Assembly (NCBI GenBank): GCA_029582155.1
Contig: CM055897.1
Location: 88,903,836-88,967,835, forward strand
DNA from: Panopea generosa
Lineage: Eukaryota > Mollusca > Bivalvia > Adapedonta > Hiatellidae
Direction of reading: 5' to 3'
DNA: 64,000 nucleotides
The notes under the pieces were generated by a model. It was not told where the DNA came from and searched no databases. It saw only the letters and a list, made by a program, of their open reading frames with translations. Below, piece by piece: positions 59,340-64,000 of this stretch. How positions within the stretch are numbered: position 1 is the stretch's first letter; the number at the start of each line of letters is the position of its first letter. Made by a program: the position numbers and the translations under genes.

Positions 59340-60598
59340 TCTTTATTAGTATTTAGTGCATGTGAAGCAGGAAACAAGCTAATAGTAAATTCATTATTTA
59401 ACAATGTCATTGTTCGAAAGACATTGATGTTTATTGTGCGTCAGGATTAACCTGGCACTCACTGGCGAAGATTAATGACTGTCAGGTAAGTCCTTACGGA
59501 CAATACTAGTACTTATTAAATAGTCATATTACTTAACGTTGGAGTTCAACAGAAGGCATCTTTTTCAGTATTTTTAGCTTAGAAGCAAATAATCAGCTGA
59601 TATATTTGTTTCGCAAACAATCACGTAGTAATCACGTGGCAAACATCTACTTTGATGCAAACGTCAAAAATATATGTTACGTAATCGATTGACTTTATTG
59701 GTTCATATTTACTTACGTCATCGTTTACGTCACTAACACAATCTGTATATATTAAATATTGTATGTGTTCGCCATATGTATAATGGTATATAACATGTTC
59801 TTTTGATCCCACGAGACATTAAACTATTAAAATTCAGATTTTTGTTTTCTGTTTTTTTCCATTTTCTACTTTTCCTATTATTTTATTTACCCCAATTTAC
59901 AACTGTAGCATGGAATACCTTTTTATGCTTATTTCTTGGAGTTCATTGAATCATCATAGTTCCTCAGTTTTGAAGACTTAAAGTAAATTCAATATTTAGA
60001 TTGTACATCCCCAGATCTGTTTAAGATAATGTTAAGCCATGGCAAAAAAATAATTACGATGGGAATATATACTTTCAATGTCAGACTCATGAAGCTTACA
60101 CATTCCAAATATGGATATTCACAATAAAGGAAGGATATAGTTAATATGAAAACTACCGTATGTCAACAGAAGACGCACACTTAAAAAACACCATTACAGC
60201 TACTTAACATATGCAGCTGCATGCACATCATCCGTCATTAAATATATGAAACAGGGACAAGTGGTGATATGCACAAACTGATGGTATTACAGGAGACTGA
60301 GCAGCAAAACAATATAAATTATCGACAAGACGGAGATAAGAACGTATGGAAGTCATACTGACAAAATAAATGATTTTCTTATCGATTTGGTTTATAAACG
60401 GTAGATGTCCCTTAACAAATCAAATGTTGTATAGAAGACACTGCATGGAAATATATTTCGTATACCGTCATTTCTTAAAATGAGTTGTCTATATAATTGA
60501 TATTTAACTGTATTAATATAATGAGAGACAGGCAGACGTTTGTGAGTCTTTCTTACTTTTTAACTGATAATTTATAGTTATAAAGTATCAGCAACGTA
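59340..60598. other. Intergenic DNA, nothing recognised
   Basis: No exon-like block or repeat supported. Confidence 0.4.
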
Positions 60599-60825
60599 TA
60601 CTGAACGGAACAGCTTACCCGCCACTTTTGTATTTTAAATATATTTGTCGATATATTTAGTAGTGTTATTACAATTTGTATACGACATTTTTTTATTTTA
60701 TATAGTCTTAATGGTCTTGCGTACTCAAGTTCAACTTTCAAGGAAATTGCATTAATTTTAAAAAAAATACATAAAATGTCAGGTACATTAAATGTCAAGT
60801 GGCGGGTTAGCTGGTCCGTTCAGTA
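60599..60825. mobile_element. MITE with ~30-bp terminal inverted repeats and TA target site
   Basis: The left end TACTGAACGGAACAGCTTAC pairs with the right end, which reads on the minus strand TACTGAACGGACCAGCTAAC. Both continue CCGCCACTT. TA dinucleotides flank both ends (60597-60598 and 60826-60827). It is 227 bp, AT-rich inside and non-coding. TA target preference suggests mobilisation by a Tc1/mariner-type transposase (inference). Confidence 0.8.
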
Positions 60826-63180
60826 TATAATAAGCGTAATATGTGACCTATTCATCTGTCGCTACATTGTTATCAAAGTTTACTATTTAATAATGATCCT
60901 ATCATTAACTTTTGACTATAGCACAGTAGTAACTTCTCTTTGGTAACCCTTTGGTTGAGTTTCATTATTTTCTATGTTTGCCAGTTATACATATAAAAGC
61001 TATGTTTCGCAATGAGCTTGCTTGTGCAAATGTAATACAATGACAATGCTATGTAGAGAAACTACTTTTGTATATTTGTATGTAGAGAATTACTTCGTTG
61101 ATCCCCACCAGTTCTACGAGAACGTTTTAGTCAACTGATCATAATAAAATACGTTTTAAATGGTTCGAATGTTGGTGTGTGAGAACATCTTTCCAACAAA
61201 AATATGAATATACGCTGTAAAAGGAATATCAAAAATAAATAAAAAAATGATATGAAAGTGCATTTAAATACACAAGGCGATACTTCCCGTTATTTCCTGA
61301 TGTGCACTGTTATTACACAAAACAAAGTGTAATGACATAGACTGTGATCTTTAAGCTAAAACATAAAATCTAATTTTAAAAAAGAAAAATAGGAAACTTC
61401 AGTAATAAACAATGTTAACTGCTCCATTCCCAAATATTTATTCACTGTTTTACTAACATGTACATTAAAACTTCGTTATTAATACCACCTTAGATATCAG
61501 ATAAAAGACGCGTTAATATAGTTTTTATATTTTTTGAAATATCGCAAAACTTGACAACTTGTTAACGGTAATAACATGTTTTGGTTTGTCTTACTAACCA
61601 GTGTCCATTTTCCAGGGTATTCGATTCGAACAAATAACGATACACAATGGACTGTTGTCATATTTTATTTTCTACAAAAGCGCGAAAGGGTAAACTTTAT
61701 TTTATAGGATATCTGAACAACTGTAACATGTTTAAAATCGTTAAAATCTAAATACTATGGCGGACAAGTGGTTTGAAAATGCAAATGTTGAATATAAATT
61801 AACGAATTGAAGTCTTTTAAAGAGGATACGAGTACTGTTATCAACAATTAAACAAATAAAAATAAAAATGTTGGTAACACGGTAAATGAAGTTAGTTGTG
61901 ACATCTACCAATGTCCAATCTGTTGTTCTGTTAACTCCGTCTAGAAATTAATTGATCAATAGACCCGCAGCAGAAAGAAAATGTAATGTTCTAGGGATTT
62001 ATTTAAAACCGTTCTGCATTGGTGTCCGAATTGATCCAAAACGACACGTTTTTGGTTAGGGCTAATATGCCTGGTCAGTTAAATAGGAGTTCAAACCACT
62101 AAGGTGTATCCAGCGACTAGTTTCGTCTGCCTAACAGAAGTAGATGTATAAGTGCACAGCACGTATATCCTATTACTGTTACTTGCCCAATAATGGGGAA
62201 ATCTGGCGGTGCAAGTCAATCTACCACAAACACTGTTACCATTTTAATCACATATGAAGATCGCTGTTCAACACAAATAAACTCTCAAGCCACACACCAA
62301 GCAGGTACGGTTGCATCTAAATTACAGTGCAATTAATACTGATCGACGTTACATGCGATACATCGAATACAGCCAGGGTCGAGAAATCATTCGTCGGATA
62401 AATTTATTGACTGAAATATACGTGAATATGACTCTTTTTCTTAATATAGATTGAGGCATGTAAATAGTAAAAGAAAGTCAGGAGGTATTGTTGTATATGT
62501 CTGAAATAAATATTTTAGTAATGACTTGCTTTTCATGAAAAGCTCTGACGATTTACAGTGGTTAAAACTGACCAGCTCTCATTTAGTTAAGTGCATGATT
62601 TATATATTGGTCTGTGTTATATTGTGCCAGAGGGAAGTCATCGATACAACCTTACGAATTATCATACTTTTGATAGAAGCTGACATGCATACTAGAAGTA
62701 TCATAAACAGAAATTGTAAAATGTTACTATGTGAATATCTGTTCGTCTGCATTAGTGGATGTTGAAGCCAATGATTAAACTGCAGATAATTTAAACTTAC
62801 AAAATGATTATACTATGGATAATCGAAACTAATAAGATGATTATGTCATTGATAAGTTTATTTCACCAAGCCTGACAAAATTTTACAACACCCACAAAAT
62901 ATTTATTTTGTGAATTGCATCAGCAGGCCACCTGAGCGGTCAAAATGACGGGTGTAAATATTACACAAACCACGTTGTCAATATCGGGTTGGTCGTAAAC
63001 TGAAGTTTTGCTGTATTTCCCACTTCTTTACATGGACTTTTTTAATACTGTGGTAATTTGTACTGTATAAAAGTATCTTCATGAGCAACCAATCAAATGG
63101 GCCATACACACATATTCTACATATTGTATATCTAGCAGAATACATTAACTAATACGTCATATAAAAGTAAACTCAAGTAA
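60826..63180. other. Intergenic DNA, nothing recognised
   Basis: The open frame 62526-62765 has AT-rich random composition. A weak B-box-like GTGGTTTGAACTCC on the minus strand near 62090 was not convincing. Confidence 0.4.
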
Positions 63181-63181
63181 A

Positions 63182-63437
63182 ATGTTTGTTTATTATAGTG
63201 TCACCCCTATTGAAAGGGCCAGCCACACTGGGCTTATGAGACACCTTTATGTTGTACACAGTTACTATCCGAAAGCTACCAGGCGTCAGGCTGTTAGACA
63301 TTCGGTACCCCTCAATTTAACTAGCTGCTGGGTGAGCAACCGGCCGCATCAGAAAAATTTCAAAATGCTTCCACCGGGATTCGAACCTTCGACCTCCCGC
63401 TTCCGAGGCGGACGCCTCAATCACTAGGCCACGGAAG
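63182..63437 (-). repeat. tRNA-derived SINE, ~255 bp
   Basis: On the minus strand a 70-base tRNA-like head (63437 to 63368) starts CTTCCGTGGCCTAGTGATTG, has GGTCGAAGGTTCGAATCCCG as B box, and ends GGTGGAAG, which can pair with its start. A body follows with CTAGCTTTCGGATAGTAAC-like sequence and the tail ATAATAAACAAACATTTT. The + strand open frame 63182-63427 is a shadow. Confidence 0.8.
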
Positions 63438-64000
63438 ACGGTATATATCAGATATTTTTAATTCTCGCTCACAATGCCATGCCCATCTACTTCATATGGA
63501 CATGATATATGACTCAACGGCTCAGGGCTTTAAAAGCCTGCTAGTTAACAGTATACTACGCGATTGATTGTCGAGTGAAAATTTGTACAGAAACGTATCT
63601 GCATACAATCATGTGCTTGTGGTGCATTATCAAGATTTTGGTTACTTAAATGAGCACACTTGGTAACAGCAGGCATTGAAAGTGCCTATTTTACATTGTT
63701 TCCACATCTGACTATATATTTTTAGGACTAAAAATCTGGTAACGCACATTTACAAATCGTAAGTTAGTTTTCAGTTCCTCAGTGGCGGTGGTTTGCTACT
63801 AGTCGTTTCGAAGATGTGGTCCTTATTGTAACTTCCTCTCTCTATAAACATGTATGTATTGTCTTCGTTTTTTTAGAATCTTTTCAAATTTGTATATTTT
63901 GTACCTTTGTCGCTTCGAAAGCTTTTACTTTAGAAACTACTGAAACGTATTTTCTCAACATTAGTCACTGATTTTCAATCAGACAATCAATTGCAGTACA
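63438..64000. other. Window end, nothing recognised
   Basis: AT-rich DNA without exon or repeat support. Confidence 0.4.

Noticed and set aside
63368-63437. Possible real tRNA gene (minus strand)
   Set aside because: The stem halves partly pair, but the T-stem is mismatched and a SINE body and tail follow directly, so it is a tRNA-derived SINE head.
1-64000. Reverse transcriptase, integrase, capsid or envelope genes
   Set aside because: None of the open frames shows recognisable motifs of these proteins, and no long terminal repeats were seen.

Overview
This is eukaryotic, AT-rich, intron-rich DNA. It most likely comes from a bivalve mollusc. The evidence is the mix of long introns, many tRNA-headed SINEs, intronic repeats of types common in bivalve genomes, and two conserved animal genes. 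The species cannot be fixed from sequence alone.

Layout. (1) 484-6711: the last four exons of a GTPBP2-type translational GTPase on the + strand, with stop codon and poly(A) signal. The GTP-binding half lies upstream of the window. (2) 7.5-14.6 kb: gene-free DNA with three minisatellites (27, 19 and 46 bp units). (3) 16.2-25.4 kb: two short exon-like pieces (16174-16288 and 25351-25410) that join in frame and may be the 3' end of an unrecognised gene. Between them lie a 106-bp satellite interrupted by a SINE, a compound microsatellite and a CpG-rich 44-bp array. (4) 26-46 kb: gene-poor DNA packed with minisatellites (24, 38, 46, 30, 31 and 44 bp units), a roughly 100-bp-arm foldback, several SINEs and simple repeats. 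(5) 46203-58208: a complete LRRC74-type leucine-rich-repeat gene on the + strand. It has 11 coding exons and encodes 589 residues. Its introns carry a 38-bp minisatellite, a 2.9-kb satellite of 92-bp units with a 1004-bp higher-order duplication, and a SINE. (6) 58.2-64 kb: 3' flank with one small TA-flanked MITE and one SINE.

The outstanding property of the window is tandem repetition. At least fifteen unrelated arrays together cover roughly a quarter to 30% of it. Most of the longer open frames (7.4-8.0, 12.3-14.3, 23.4-24.7, 26.0-26.4 and 30.7-31.5 kb) are read-through of these arrays and not genes. No CRISPR array, operon, real tRNA or rRNA gene, retroviral element or reverse-transcriptase domain was recognised. 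I found no convincing new multi-gene system. The most unusual structures are the triplicated splice donor in the GTPBP2 gene, the higher-order satellite inside the LRRC74 gene, the foldback grown from a tandem array, and the duplicated flank bracketing the 46-bp array.
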